A DNA stretch of 64,000 bases from Prado023 sp963774745 (GCA_963774745.1 CAVZGE010000011.1:682001-746000), one strand, 5' to 3'; shown: positions 17,857-28,977, counted from the stretch's first letter. The notes: generated by a model from the sequence alone, not told the origin. A program made the numbers and translations.

Positions 17857-18336
17857 TCAGCACTCCGGGTCGCGCACGGAGCCGGTCCGCGTCGGCCCGC
17901 TCTGGTGGTGGACCAGGCTGTCGAGGATCTGGTCGACCATCCCCAGGTGGCCGGTGAGCCCGGCGAACTGCTGCTTCACGTCCACGAGGTACTGGGTCAG
18001 CCCGTCGAGGCGCGTCGCGGTCATCCGCAGGACGGCCACGGCGGCGCCCGGGTTCCCTGCGAGGAAGGTGTCGGGGTCGTCCATCACGTGGACCTCGATG
18101 GGGGTTGCGGCCCGCACCGTCGCCGTCGCCGGCTTGTCCAGGACCCACGACATCTCGCCGAACACCGCGCCGGGGTGGTCGATGCGCGCGAACGGGATGC
18201 CATCCTTCTCCACCGTCACCGAGCCGGAGATCAGGACCAGCATCCGGGAGGGTTCGGCGCCCTCGGCGATGAGGACCTCGCCCTCAGCGACGGACAGGAC
18301 GGGGAGGTCGGTGCACAGCTCCAGCAGGTCGGCCAT
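17857..18336 (-). CDS. Stand-alone cyclic-nucleotide-binding-domain protein
   Basis: A 159-residue protein made of one CAP_ED domain (residues ~1-115) and a C-terminal helical tail. There is no helix-turn-helix, so it is not a CRP-type regulator. The cassette FGEMSWVLDKPATATV keeps Gly-Glu but has Ala where cAMP-binding proteins carry the phosphate-contacting Arg. Binding of cAMP may therefore be weak or lost. GATAAT lies 6 nt before the ATG at 18336, suggesting a leaderless message. It converges on the metallophosphoesterase gene. Role unknown; possibly an effector subunit. Confidence 0.75.
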   Translation of the reverse strand: MADLLELCTDLPVLSVAEGEVLIAEGAEPSRMLVLISGSVTVEKDGIPFARIDHPGAVFGEMSWVLDKPATATVRAATPIEVHVMDDPDTFLAGNPGAAVAVLRMTATRLDGLTQYLVDVKQQFAGLTGHLGMVDQILDSLVHHQSGPTRTGSVRDPEC

Positions 18337-18404
18337 GCAGGCATTATCCCGGGTCGGTGCGCTCCGCGCCGCGGTGCACCCCGGCAGGGGGCAGCGTCAG
18401 CCCG

Positions 18405-18510
18405 CGTCGGTGCGGAGACGCACGGCTGGGTCCCAGCACGGCGATCGCCAGTGGGGCCGCGAGCGCTCCCACCTGATGGACGTGGTGGACGGCGAGTCTG
18501 GCGGCCTGTG
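18405..18510 (-). pseudogene. Possible remnant of an MFS-transporter gene
   Basis: The 198-bp gap between ychF and the cNMP gene has no intact ORF. On the minus strand one frame reads GALAAPLAIAVLGPS, close to GALVGPLAIALFGPS in the MFS-cNMP protein at 7077-8717, with looser similarity just before it. It lies upstream of the cNMP gene in the same order as in the fusion. This could be the wreck of a second MFS-cNMP gene. The match is short. Confidence 0.35.
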
Positions 18511-18534
18511 CGGGGAGCGCGGGCCGCTGCGGAG

Positions 18535-19609
<1,075 letters not shown>

Positions 19610-19804
19610 AACGCACGATTCTACCGGCGATCGGGGCAGCCCTCGGCGCACTCAGATCGCGCCCGGGCCGGGGGGTGCGGGCCTTGTCGTCGAACCCACG
19701 GCGGGCAGTGCGGGGCAGGCGTCAGGTGCGAGCGGCGACCGTCCACAGGTCCCCGCCTGACGAGACTCGATGTCAGTGCGGTGGGATACGGTTCTTGCAG
19801 TGAT

Positions 19805-19820
19805 TCGCACAGGTGTTCGA
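19805..19820. promoter_or_regulatory. LexA/SOS box of the DUF222-HNH gene
   Basis: TCGCAC-AGGT-GTTCGA matches the actinobacterial SOS box TCGAAC-N4-GTTCGA at 11 of 12 fixed positions. It lies 17 bp before the GTG start and just downstream of a -10 like TACGGT, so LexA would block transcription. Members of the related 13E12 repeat family are known SOS genes in mycobacteria. Confidence 0.65.
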
Positions 19821-19837
19821 CCAAGGGGGTGGCGTTC

Positions 19838-21223
19838 GTGCTTGACGTTGCGTTGCGTGTGCGCGATGAGCAGGGAAGGCCGGTCGACCTCGCCGGTCTG
19901 GGTGTCGAGGACCTGGTGGCGCTGATCCGGGCTCGTCCGCCGAGCCTCGGACCCGATGGGCTCACTGACCGGGATCGGGATCTGGCTGTGTTCGGGCCGG
20001 CGATGCTGTCGTTGGACGTGGTGGAGCGCCTCTCCCGGCAGGTCGCCGCGCTGCGGGCGGCGTGTGTGGCGGCAGTCGCCGATGAGACGCCTGGTGGGTC
20101 GGCATCCGATCAGGTGCTCGACGAGGTGTCGTGCGCCTTGGTCGTCTCACGTCGATCTGCGCAGCACACACGCGCGACCTCCGAGACCCTGCGCAACCAG
20201 CCCGAGGTGTGGGCAGCCCTCTGCCGAGGAGAGGTCGACCTGACCCGGGCCCGGATCCTGGCCGATGCCCTGTTCGACGTACCCGAGACCGATCTGGACG
20301 GGGTCGTGCGCGAGGCACATGCGCAGGAGTGTGCCGCGCTGCTGGCCGACGGCCTGGCCTACGCGAAACTGCACACGGCTCGGCGCCTGGCCCTCTTCCT
20401 GCGTCGGCGGCTGCTGTCCCTGGGGTGCGCGGAGCGGCCCCGTCGCCGAGCCAAGGCGCTGGCAGAGCGCGGAGTGTGGGTCAGCCACCACGGGGACGGC
20501 ACCGCCGACCTGGTCGCGAGGCTGGCCAGTGAGGATGCCGAACGGGTCTACTCCGTGATCCGCTCGTGCGCCCTCGCCGATCGCAACGGCGACCCGACCC
20601 CCACAAACGCCCGCGAGCCGCTGGACCTCTGGCTCGCCTCCGCACTGGTGGACCTACTCCTCGAGTCCGGCGCTCAGGGGTGGGCAACCACCGGCACAAC
20701 CGACGATGCGTCGAGTCACAGGACGCACCGACGCCCCCGGGTGGACACCGTCGTGACGGTGACGATCCCCATCGACTCCTTGGCCGGTCTCACGGACTCC
20801 CCCGGGGTCATCAACGGGTTCGGAGTCATCCCCGCGGCCGACGCCCGTCGGCTCGCGGCCGGGGATTCGCGGTGGCGCCACGTCCTGACCAGCCGCACCA
20901 CCGGGGCCATCCTCGACGTCGGCACCCTCTCCTACCGGCCACCGGCCGCCCTCGACCGACATGTGCGGATGCGCGACGGCACCTGCCGGTTCCCCGGCTG
21001 CGCGGTGCCCGCCCGGGAATGCGATCTCGACCACCTGGTTCCGTTCCCAGTCGGTTCCACGTCCGCGGAGAATCTCCATGCGCTCTGCCGACGCCACCAC
21101 GGCCTCAAGCACGAAGGCGGCTGGAAGGTCGAGCCCGTGCCAGGGTCGGGCCTGCGCTGGACGAGCCCCCAGGGCGCAACCGCAATCTCCCGCCCCGACG
21201 ACACCCAGGCCCATGTTGCCTGA
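19838..21223 (+). CDS. DUF222 / HNH endonuclease-domain protein (13E12-repeat-like)
   Basis: A 461-residue protein with a DUF222 region (~20-330) and a C-terminal HNH nuclease domain (CRFPGC ... CDLDHLVPF ... NLHALCRRHHGLKH). The HNH domain should bind one divalent metal and cut DNA. Actinobacterial genomes often carry several such genes, some on mobile DNA; their biological role is not settled. GTG 19838 was chosen because AAGGGGG lies 8 nt upstream; GTG 19829 is the alternative. A near-perfect LexA box overlaps the promoter region, so expression is probably DNA-damage induced. Confidence 0.85.
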   Translation: MLDVALRVRDEQGRPVDLAGLGVEDLVALIRARPPSLGPDGLTDRDRDLAVFGPAMLSLDVVERLSRQVAALRAACVAAVADETPGGSASDQVLDEVSCALVVSRRSAQHTRATSETLRNQPEVWAALCRGEVDLTRARILADALFDVPETDLDGVVREAHAQECAALLADGLAYAKLHTARRLALFLRRRLLSLGCAERPRRRAKALAERGVWVSHHGDGTADLVARLASEDAERVYSVIRSCALADRNGDPTPTNAREPLDLWLASALVDLLLESGAQGWATTGTTDDASSHRTHRRPRVDTVVTVTIPIDSLAGLTDSPGVINGFGVIPAADARRLAAGDSRWRHVLTSRTTGAILDVGTLSYRPPAALDRHVRMRDGTCRFPGCAVPARECDLDHLVPFPVGSTSAENLHALCRRHHGLKHEGGWKVEPVPGSGLRWTSPQGATAISRPDDTQAHVA

Positions 21224-21305
21224 GCAGTGGGTTGGGCGGGCTGTGGAGGGCAGACGCATCGCCGATGTCACCAGCAATGTCAGTCCCCCCGTGTAGGAAG
21301 GGGCC

Positions 21306-22535
21306 ATGAGTACAACGATGCTGTGGGGCGCTGCGTTCGTGGTGACCGCCCTTGTCCTGGGCTGGCTCCTGCGCGGCCTGGTGGATCGTCCGCGACAGGC
21401 CGCCGAGCGTGCTGTGGCCCACGAGCGGACGGCACGGCTGGAGGCTGAGCTGGACGCTGCCCGGGCGGCCGCGCAGACCCAGGCGCAGGCGCCGGAGCAG
21501 GTGGCCGCGGCAATGGCGCCGGTCCAGACCGCCCTGGGGCGGCTCGAGGACGCGGTGGCCCGCGCCGAGGGTGGCCGGGCGATGTCGACAGCGCAGCTGT
21601 CCGAGCAGATGCGCGCAGTGGCCCAAGCCACGAGCGTGTCGACCGACGGCCTTCGGCGCGAGACCGCCCGGCTCGTGGGGGCGCTCGGCCACAGCGAGGT
21701 CCGTGGACGGTGGGGGGAGTTCCAGCTGCGCCGGCTGCTGGAGTCCTCGGGCCTGGTCCGCGACGTCCACTTCACCGAGCAGCACAGCGTCTCCACCGAT
21801 GGGGGGACCCTGCGCCCAGACGTGGTCCTCCATCTCGGTGAGGACAAGACGGTCGTGGTCGACGCCAAGGTCTCACTGCGCGCGATCCTGGGTATCGAGG
21901 CCGGTGACCCACAGGACGAGGTGGCTTCGGCGCGCGCACAGCACGCCCGGGAGGTGCGTAGCCACGTCGATCGGCTGGCCAGCAAGGAGTACGCCCGGCA
22001 GTTCGACACAGCACCTGAGTTCGTCGTCATGTTCCTGCCCGCGGAGTCGCTGCTCTCGGAGGCGCTTGCCTGCGACCCGGCACTTCTCGAGCATGCCTTC
22101 GACCGCAACGTGGTCCTGGCAACGCCGACGACCCTGATGGCCCTGACCCGCACGGTCGGCCACATCTGGCGCCAGGACGCACTCGCAGCCAACGCCCAGG
22201 AGGTCCAGGCACTGGGTCGGGAGATGGCCGAGCGGCTCGCGACCATGCTCGGGCACCTCGACAGGCTGGGTGCGTCGCTGGGCGCGGGTGTGACCGCCTA
22301 CAACCGCGCGATCGCCTCGCTGGAGTCCCGGGTCCTGGTGACGGGGCGCCGGTTCACCGAGATGCAGGGCCTGCCGATCCCACTGGACCCACCACGACAG
22401 GTGGATCAGCAGCCACGCAGCCTGGCCTCCCGAGCACCAGACGATCCGGAACTCGGCATGCTCGACGCCCTCGAACGTCAGGCACTCGAGGCGAGCGAGC
22501 CACCCGGGGACACGACCTCACCGGCCGTCGCCTAG
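21306..22535 (+). CDS. rmuC: DNA recombination protein RmuC family
   Basis: A 409-residue protein with an N-terminal TM helix (residues ~5-25), an Ala/Gln/Glu-rich coiled coil (~30-130) and the RmuC nuclease-like domain (~135-330; RGRWGEFQLRRLLE ... VVVDAKVSL ... EFVVMFLPAE). RmuC proteins limit inversion at short inverted repeats and belong to the PD-(D/E)XK-like group. ATG 21306 follows a GGAAGGGG ribosome site. It heads a short plus-strand run with the DUF6542 gene. Function is inferred from the family. Confidence 0.85.
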   Translation: MSTTMLWGAAFVVTALVLGWLLRGLVDRPRQAAERAVAHERTARLEAELDAARAAAQTQAQAPEQVAAAMAPVQTALGRLEDAVARAEGGRAMSTAQLSEQMRAVAQATSVSTDGLRRETARLVGALGHSEVRGRWGEFQLRRLLESSGLVRDVHFTEQHSVSTDGGTLRPDVVLHLGEDKTVVVDAKVSLRAILGIEAGDPQDEVASARAQHAREVRSHVDRLASKEYARQFDTAPEFVVMFLPAESLLSEALACDPALLEHAFDRNVVLATPTTLMALTRTVGHIWRQDALAANAQEVQALGREMAERLATMLGHLDRLGASLGAGVTAYNRAIASLESRVLVTGRRFTEMQGLPIPLDPPRQVDQQPRSLASRAPDDPELGMLDALERQALEASEPPGDTTSPAVA

Positions 22536-22566
22536 TCCGCTCGGGTCCGCGGACTACCATCACTGC

Positions 22567-23070
22567 GTGACCCTGCCCTCCCCTGGACCCGGCGACTCCG
22601 GGTGGGGACGTTCCGCCGCGCCGCTCGGACACGCCACCGAGTCGCCCGCGGAGGGGGATGGCGCCGCCGATGAAGCCGCTGTCGCTGACCCCCCGTCACC
22701 ACGAGGCTTCCGCGGGGGTCGGGTCGTGGCCGTGTCGACACTCATGGTCGTCACTGTGGCGATCGTCGAAGCAGCCGTGCGCGACCGCATCGGGCCCTGG
22801 ACCGGGGTGACCCTCATCGCGGTGGCCGTCATCGCCCCACTCGTGACGCGCGCCGGCGACCGGTCGCTGCCGGCCATGATGCCGCCGCTGGCGTTCCTGG
22901 CTGCGGTCCTGATCGCCGGCCAGCTGCTCGTGCCCGAGGCTGGCGGGTCACTGCGCACCCGTGAGGCCGTCATGATCGTGCAGACCCTCGGCCCGAACGC
23001 CGTGTGGGTGGTGGCCGCGACCATCCTGTCGACGTCCATCGCCGCCATCCGGCACTTCACGGACCGCTGA
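22567..23070 (+). CDS. DUF6542-like small membrane protein
   Basis: A 167-residue protein with a Pro/Gly/Glu-rich cytoplasmic N-terminus (~1-55) and three to four TM helices (starting about VVAVSTLMVVTVAIVEAAV). Similar proteins lie next to ispH and xseA in many actinobacteria, as here; their function is unknown. The GTG start at 22567 has TACCAT exactly 6 nt upstream, a leaderless-type promoter. It converges on ispH with an 18-bp gap. Confidence 0.6.
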   Translation: MTLPSPGPGDSGWGRSAAPLGHATESPAEGDGAADEAAVADPPSPRGFRGGRVVAVSTLMVVTVAIVEAAVRDRIGPWTGVTLIAVAVIAPLVTRAGDRSLPAMMPPLAFLAAVLIAGQLLVPEAGGSLRTREAVMIVQTLGPNAVWVVAATILSTSIAAIRHFTDR

Positions 23071-23088
23071 GCGCCGACCCAGGTCGCG

Positions 23089-24054
23089 CTACTGCTTCCC
23101 GGCCGCCTTCAGGTCCCGGCGCAACTCCTGGGGCAGGGCGAAGACCATGTGCTCCTCGACGGCGTCGACGTCCTCCACGTCGTCGAAACCGAGCTCGGCA
23201 AGGCGTGCCAGCACGTCGCGCACCAGGATCTCGGGCACCGACGCCCCGCTGGTCACCCCCACAGTCGCGGCCCCCTCGAACCAGCTCGGCTCCAGCTCGG
23301 TGGCCAGGTCGACGCGGTGGCCCGACCCCGCACCGTGCTGCAGGCCGACCTCGAGCAGGCGCACCGAGTTCGACGAGTTGGCCGACCCGACCACGATCAG
23401 CACGTCGCTGCGGGGGGCCACCTTCTTGACCGCGGTCTGCCGGTTCTGGGTCGCGTAGCAGATGTCGTCGCTCGGCGGGCTGACCAGTCCCGGCACGCGA
23501 TCACGCAGCGCGCCGACGGTCTCCATGGTCTCGTCCACCGACAGCGTGGTCTGCGACAGCCACACCACCTTGTCGTCCGGGGCGAGGGCGAGATCGGCCA
23601 CCGAGTCCGGACCGTCCACCAGGGTCATCGCCTCCGGAGCCTCACCCATGGTGCCCTCGACCTCCTCGTGGCCCTCATGGCCGATGAGCAGGATCCGATA
23701 GCCGTCCTCGGCGAACCGTCGGGCCTCGTTGTGCACCTTCGTGACCAGCGGACAGGTCGCGTCGATGGTGCGCAGGTTCCGCGCCGCGGCCTCCTCGTGG
23801 ACGGCCGGAGCGACCCCGTGGGCGCTGAAGACCACCGTGGCGCCCTCGGGAACCTCGTCGGTCTCGCTGACGAACACGGCCCCGCGCGCCGCCAGGGAGT
23901 CGACCACGTAGCGGTTGTGGACGATCTCCTTGCGGACGTAGACCGGCGCGCCGTACAGCTCGAGGGCCTTCTCGACCGCGACCACGGCCCGGTCCACACC
24001 GGCGCAGTAGCCGCGCGGTGCTGCGAGCAGGACCTTGCGACCCGATTCAGACAT
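23089..24054 (-). CDS. ispH: 4-hydroxy-3-methylbut-2-enyl diphosphate reductase
   Basis: A 321-residue IspH/LytB enzyme, the last step of the MEP isoprenoid pathway, reducing HMBPP to IPP and DMAPP with a [4Fe-4S] cluster. The three cluster Cys are visible in PRGYCAGV, DATCPLV and the C-terminal ICYATQNRQ. Substrate residues include VHNRYVV and the FSAHGV and GSANSSNS motifs. ATG 24054 is 6 nt from TACCAT, so the message is probably leaderless. It shares a 55-bp divergent promoter region with xseA. The product feeds UppS at 30480. Confidence 0.93.
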   Translation of the reverse strand: MSESGRKVLLAAPRGYCAGVDRAVVAVEKALELYGAPVYVRKEIVHNRYVVDSLAARGAVFVSETDEVPEGATVVFSAHGVAPAVHEEAAARNLRTIDATCPLVTKVHNEARRFAEDGYRILLIGHEGHEEVEGTMGEAPEAMTLVDGPDSVADLALAPDDKVVWLSQTTLSVDETMETVGALRDRVPGLVSPPSDDICYATQNRQTAVKKVAPRSDVLIVVGSANSSNSVRLLEVGLQHGAGSGHRVDLATELEPSWFEGAATVGVTSGASVPEILVRDVLARLAELGFDDVEDVDAVEEHMVFALPQELRRDLKAAGKQ

Positions 24055-24109
24055 GCCCCCATGGTAGGGCGGCCCGGCGATGTCCGCCCCCTGTCGTACC
24101 CTCGCCACC
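24055..24109. promoter_or_regulatory. Divergent leaderless promoters of ispH and xseA
   Basis: TACCAT (24061-24066, minus strand) lies 6 nt before the ispH ATG, and TACCCT (24097-24102, plus strand) lies 7 nt before the xseA ATG. Both would start transcription on or next to the start codon. Confidence 0.5.
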
Positions 24110-25369
24110 ATGGTCACAGCTCCCCTTGCCGCCCGGCAGGACGGCACCCCTGCGGACGGCTCGGCACCCGAGCGCGCGTGGCCCGTGCGTGAGATCTCGG
24201 TGAAGCTGCGTGACTACATCGCCCGGCTGAACCGCGTGTGGATCGAGGGCCAGGTCGTCGAGGTCAGTCGGCGCAGCGGCTCCCAGGTGTACCTGTCGGT
24301 CCGCGATGTGGACGTCGACGCCTCGGTGTCCGTCGTGATCCCGGGCGGCCTCGACCGCGCGATGAACCCGCCCCTGGCGGCGGGGCAGCGCGTCCTGATG
24401 CACGTCCAGTGCGAGTACTGGGTCCGCAACGGCCGCCTCATGCTGCGCGCCAGCGAGATCCGTCCGGTGGGCATCGGGGAGCTGCTGGCCACCCTCGAGC
24501 GCCGCAAGCAGCAACTGGCGGCCGAGGGTTTGTTCGCCCCCGAGCTGAAGCGACGCCTGCCGCTGCTCCCCCGCCGGATCGGCCTGATCACCGGCGTCAA
24601 CGCCCAGGCGATGCACGACGTGATCACGAACGCACGCCACCGCTGGCCGGCGGCGCAGTTCGAGGTCCGCGAGGGAGCGGTGCAGGGTGCCTCGGCCGTC
24701 AGCACCATGATCCGCAGCCTCGTCGAGCTCGACGCCGACGAGACCGTCGACGTCATCGTGTTCGCCCGCGGCGGGGGCAGCCTCGAGGACCTGCTGCCGT
24801 TCAGCGACGAGTCCCTGATCCGCGCGGTGGCCGCTGCTCGCACGCCCGTGGTCAGCGCGATCGGCCATGAGCAGGACGCCCCCCTGCTCGACCTCGTCGC
24901 CGACCTGCGGGCCTCGACCCCCACCGACGCCGGCAAGCGGATCGTCCCCGACTGGGCCGAGGAGTCCCGCCGCATCAGGGACAGGCGGGCCAGCCTGGAC
25001 CGGACGATGCTGGCCCGGATCGAGCAGGCCGCCACCTGGCTGGAGCAGACCCGTAGCCGCCCCGCGATGGCGGACCCTGCCGGGTTCCTGCCCCGGCTGT
25101 CGACCGAGGTCAGCACCGCCCGGCAGCGCGCCTTCCGTGCCGTCGAGCAGCGGATCAGCACCCAGGAGCGCGACCTCGCCCACCTGCGCGCCCGGGCGCG
25201 AGCACTCTCCCCGCTGGCGACCCTGGACCGCGGCTACGCGGTGGTGGTCGGGCCCGCCGGCGATCTCATCCGCGCCGCCGACCAGCTGCATCCCGGCGAC
25301 GGCGTGCGGGTGCGTGTCGCCACGGGTCACTTCCGGGCCGACGTCACCGACGTAGCATCATCGTCATGA
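24110..25369 (+). CDS. xseA: Exodeoxyribonuclease VII large subunit
   Basis: A 419-residue large subunit of ExoVII, which degrades single-stranded DNA to oligonucleotides with XseB. An N-terminal OB fold (~30-120, with SVKLRDYIARLNRVWIEGQVVE and QVYLSVRD) precedes the nuclease domain (LITGVNAQAMHDV, FARGGGSLEDL, SAIGHEQD) and the helical C-terminal part that holds small subunits. The start codon of xseB overlaps its stop (ATGA), so the two are translationally coupled. ATG 24110 fits a leaderless promoter. Confidence 0.93.
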   Translation: MVTAPLAARQDGTPADGSAPERAWPVREISVKLRDYIARLNRVWIEGQVVEVSRRSGSQVYLSVRDVDVDASVSVVIPGGLDRAMNPPLAAGQRVLMHVQCEYWVRNGRLMLRASEIRPVGIGELLATLERRKQQLAAEGLFAPELKRRLPLLPRRIGLITGVNAQAMHDVITNARHRWPAAQFEVREGAVQGASAVSTMIRSLVELDADETVDVIVFARGGGSLEDLLPFSDESLIRAVAAARTPVVSAIGHEQDAPLLDLVADLRASTPTDAGKRIVPDWAEESRRIRDRRASLDRTMLARIEQAATWLEQTRSRPAMADPAGFLPRLSTEVSTARQRAFRAVEQRISTQERDLAHLRARARALSPLATLDRGYAVVVGPAGDLIRAADQLHPGDGVRVRVATGHFRADVTDVASSS

Positions 25370-25626
25370 CCGAGTCGAGCACCCCCACCGCGCCCCTGCC
25401 CGGCGGGAACCCCGAGGACCTCGCCGGCCTCAGCTACGAGCAGGCCCGGGCGGCCCTCGACCAGGTCGTGGCGGCACTCGAGTCGAGCACCGTCAACCTC
25501 GAGACGTCCCTGGCGCTCTGGGAGCGCGGCACCGCCCTGGCCGACATCTGCCAGGCCCATCTCGACGGGGCCCGTGAGCGCATCGAGGCCGCGCGGCCGG
25601 GCTTGACGGCCGAGATCACGGACTGA
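25366..25626 (+). CDS. xseB: Exodeoxyribonuclease VII small subunit
   Basis: An 86-residue XseB with the family core LSYEQARAALDQVVAALE and SLALWERGTALADICQAHLDGARERIE, forming the two-helix protein that binds XseA. The start overlaps the xseA stop by ATGA. Its last 11 nt overlap the end of the convergent DUF4245 gene. Confidence 0.93.
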   Translation: MTESSTPTAPLPGGNPEDLAGLSYEQARAALDQVVAALESSTVNLETSLALWERGTALADICQAHLDGARERIEAARPGLTAEITD

Positions 25627-26191
25627 CGCGCGCCAGGGTCGCAGCCAGCGTCTCCAGCTCGGCCCACGATGCCGAGCCGGTCACCACGGTGACCGTCCCG
25701 TCCTCGACGAGGACCAGCGACCTGCGGTCATCGGGGGTCGGGTCACCCTCCATGCGCGTCCACTCCCGCCCGCTGATCGTGACCGCGCCGCCAGCGACGC
25801 CGTTGCGAGTCTCGGTCTCGATCCACTCCTGCTGGGCCGCAGCCGCCTGCTCGGGGAACGCGCCACGCTGCAGGACGGCCGCGTACTCCTCGTCGGGTGT
25901 GTAGAAGCCGGCTCGCCAGCCCAGCGTTCCATCCGCCTGCGGCTCGACCCGGGCGCTGGTCGCGGGCCATGGGAAGGCCACAGGTGGGGCGAGGACGTCG
26001 TAGGACGCTGCCGTGGCTGCCGCCTGGGCGACCGGCACCCACTCGACCTCGCGGATCGCATCCGAGCTGCGCGGGTGCGAGAAGTACATCCAGATCAGCA
26101 GGACGATCGCCACGAGGCCCAGCGAACGGAGCATGTCCGTGCCGAGCTGCCGTCCGCGCGACGGCGCCCGGCCGACGATCTGCTCTCCCAT
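25616..26191 (-). CDS. DUF4245-domain membrane protein
   Basis: A 191-residue protein with one N-terminal TM helix (SLGLVAIVLLIWMYF, residues ~24-40) and an extracellular domain that matches the actinobacterial DUF4245 family (GWRAGFYTPDEEYAAVLQ ... RRSLVLVEDGTVTVVTGSA). Its function is unknown. Position between xseB and a class I fumarase gene is the usual one for this family and supports the call. The tail overlaps xseB by 11 nt. The next gene, fum, starts 84 bp away in the opposite direction. Confidence 0.8.
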   Translation of the reverse strand: MGEQIVGRAPSRGRQLGTDMLRSLGLVAIVLLIWMYFSHPRSSDAIREVEWVPVAQAAATAASYDVLAPPVAFPWPATSARVEPQADGTLGWRAGFYTPDEEYAAVLQRGAFPEQAAAAQQEWIETETRNGVAGGAVTISGREWTRMEGDPTPDDRRSLVLVEDGTVTVVTGSASWAELETLAATLARVSP

Positions 26192-26275
26192 GGCCACGAT
26201 GGTGGACCATGCGGGCCCGGTCCGCACAATCCGCCCCCACCGCCGGGCCCGGGCGCCTCGGACTAGGCTCGCCGC

Positions 26276-27941
<1,666 letters not shown>

Positions 27942-28721
27942 CTAGTACCAGTGGTGCGAGCGCCAGAACGACCAGGCGTTGCACGGGGAGCCGTAGCGGC
28001 TCTTGATGTACTTGGCGCCGACCTTGATCTGGATGGCGGGGCTGTTCATGTACTGCGAGGTCGAGTAGCCCATCGCGCCCCACACCCGGGAGGAGGTCTG
28101 CGGGATCCCGCGGTAGATGCCATTGGGGTTGCTCACCCAGTACCGCCAGCCGCTCTCGCGGGTCCACAACGTGGACAGGCAGGACATCTGCCCGGAACCC
28201 CAGCCATAGGTGCGCGAGATGTAGGCCGCCGCGTAGCGCTTGCTTGCCGCCGGCGCGCCTGCTCGGGGCAGCGCCCCACGCGACACCTTCTTGGCCGCGC
28301 GCGCCGCGGCGGACTGCTTCTTCAGCTCCTTCTTGATCCGCGTCAGGGCCTTGGCCGTCACCACGCCGTTCGCCTTGATCCCGGCCGAGCGCTGGACCTT
28401 CCTGACGGCCTTGCGGGTCGCCGCGTCGAACGTGGCGGTCTGCTCGACCTTCAGCAGCGACTGGAGGGCCGCCACGTCCGCGCCCGTGTCGCCGAGGCGC
28501 AGGACACGGTCGCCGAGTGCGGGGACGACCGCAATGACTGCGGGGGCTGCCGCCGCGGGATCGACCGGCGGGGCATTCGGGTCGACCACCGCACCGGCGG
28601 CCGGGTCACCGGCCACCGGTGCCGGGGTCTCGTCGGCGTGCGCCGCGCCAGCCCCCAACGCCGGCAGCCCGACGAGAAGCAGGACGCTGACGAGGACCGC
28701 CAGGAGGCGGTGCAGGGTCAT
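27942..28721 (-). CDS. Secreted lytic-transglycosylase-like protein with peptidoglycan-binding domain
   Basis: A 259-residue exported protein: signal peptide (~1-30), a Pro/Ala linker, a peptidoglycan-binding-1-like repeat (VLRLGDTGADVAALQSLLKV ... FDAATRKAVRKVQRSAGI; ~70-125), then an SLT/lysozyme-like catalytic domain at the C-terminus (LSTLWTRESGWRYWVSNPNGIYRGIPQ). The Glu in TRESGW is the likely catalytic acid that cleaves glycan strands between MurNAc and GlcNAc. ATG 28721 gives the cleanest signal peptide; ATG 28769 is an alternative. The upstream region carries two CRP-like sites. It follows the PhoH2 gene on the same strand. Confidence 0.82.
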   Translation of the reverse strand: MTLHRLLAVLVSVLLLVGLPALGAGAAHADETPAPVAGDPAAGAVVDPNAPPVDPAAAAPAVIAVVPALGDRVLRLGDTGADVAALQSLLKVEQTATFDAATRKAVRKVQRSAGIKANGVVTAKALTRIKKELKKQSAAARAAKKVSRGALPRAGAPAASKRYAAAYISRTYGWGSGQMSCLSTLWTRESGWRYWVSNPNGIYRGIPQTSSRVWGAMGYSTSQYMNSPAIQIKVGAKYIKSRYGSPCNAWSFWRSHHWY

Positions 28722-28839
28722 CGACAACGGCCCCCCGAGGGCGTCACGAACGGGCAGTGAAGGGGTCATGAACACCGGAGAGTGCCAGTCGAACGGCGGT
28801 CGAATCCAGCCGGATTTCATGGCGAGATCGCTCTCTGGA

Positions 28840-28853
28840 GTGATCTGCATCAC
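28840..28853. promoter_or_regulatory. CRP/GlxR-like site 1 upstream of the transglycosylase gene
   Basis: GTGA-TCTGCA-TCAC keeps the exact GTGA-N6-TCAC core of actinobacterial CRP-family sites. It is about 120 bp upstream of the start at 28721. Confidence 0.5.
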
Positions 28854-28913
28854 GTTTGTGCCGGGATGATTCGGTCATTCGGGGATCTGCGTCACACGGG
28901 TTACGCCCACCGA

Positions 28914-28929
28914 TGTGAGGTATGCCACA
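28914..28929. promoter_or_regulatory. CRP/GlxR-like site 2 upstream of the transglycosylase gene
   Basis: TGTGA-GGTATG-CCACA differs by one base from TGTGA-N6-TCACA. Its centre is 75 bp from that of site 1, about seven helical turns. No CRP gene is in this window. Confidence 0.45.
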
Positions 28930-28977
28930 CGTGGGACCTAGGTCATGAACCGGGCGACCTCGGACCAAACGTACGTC

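Noticed and set aside
28722..28977. c-di-AMP (ydaO-type) riboswitch before the transglycosylase gene
   Set aside because: Such riboswitches often precede actinobacterial wall-lytic genes, but I could not find the conserved stems or loop sequences in this 256-bp leader.
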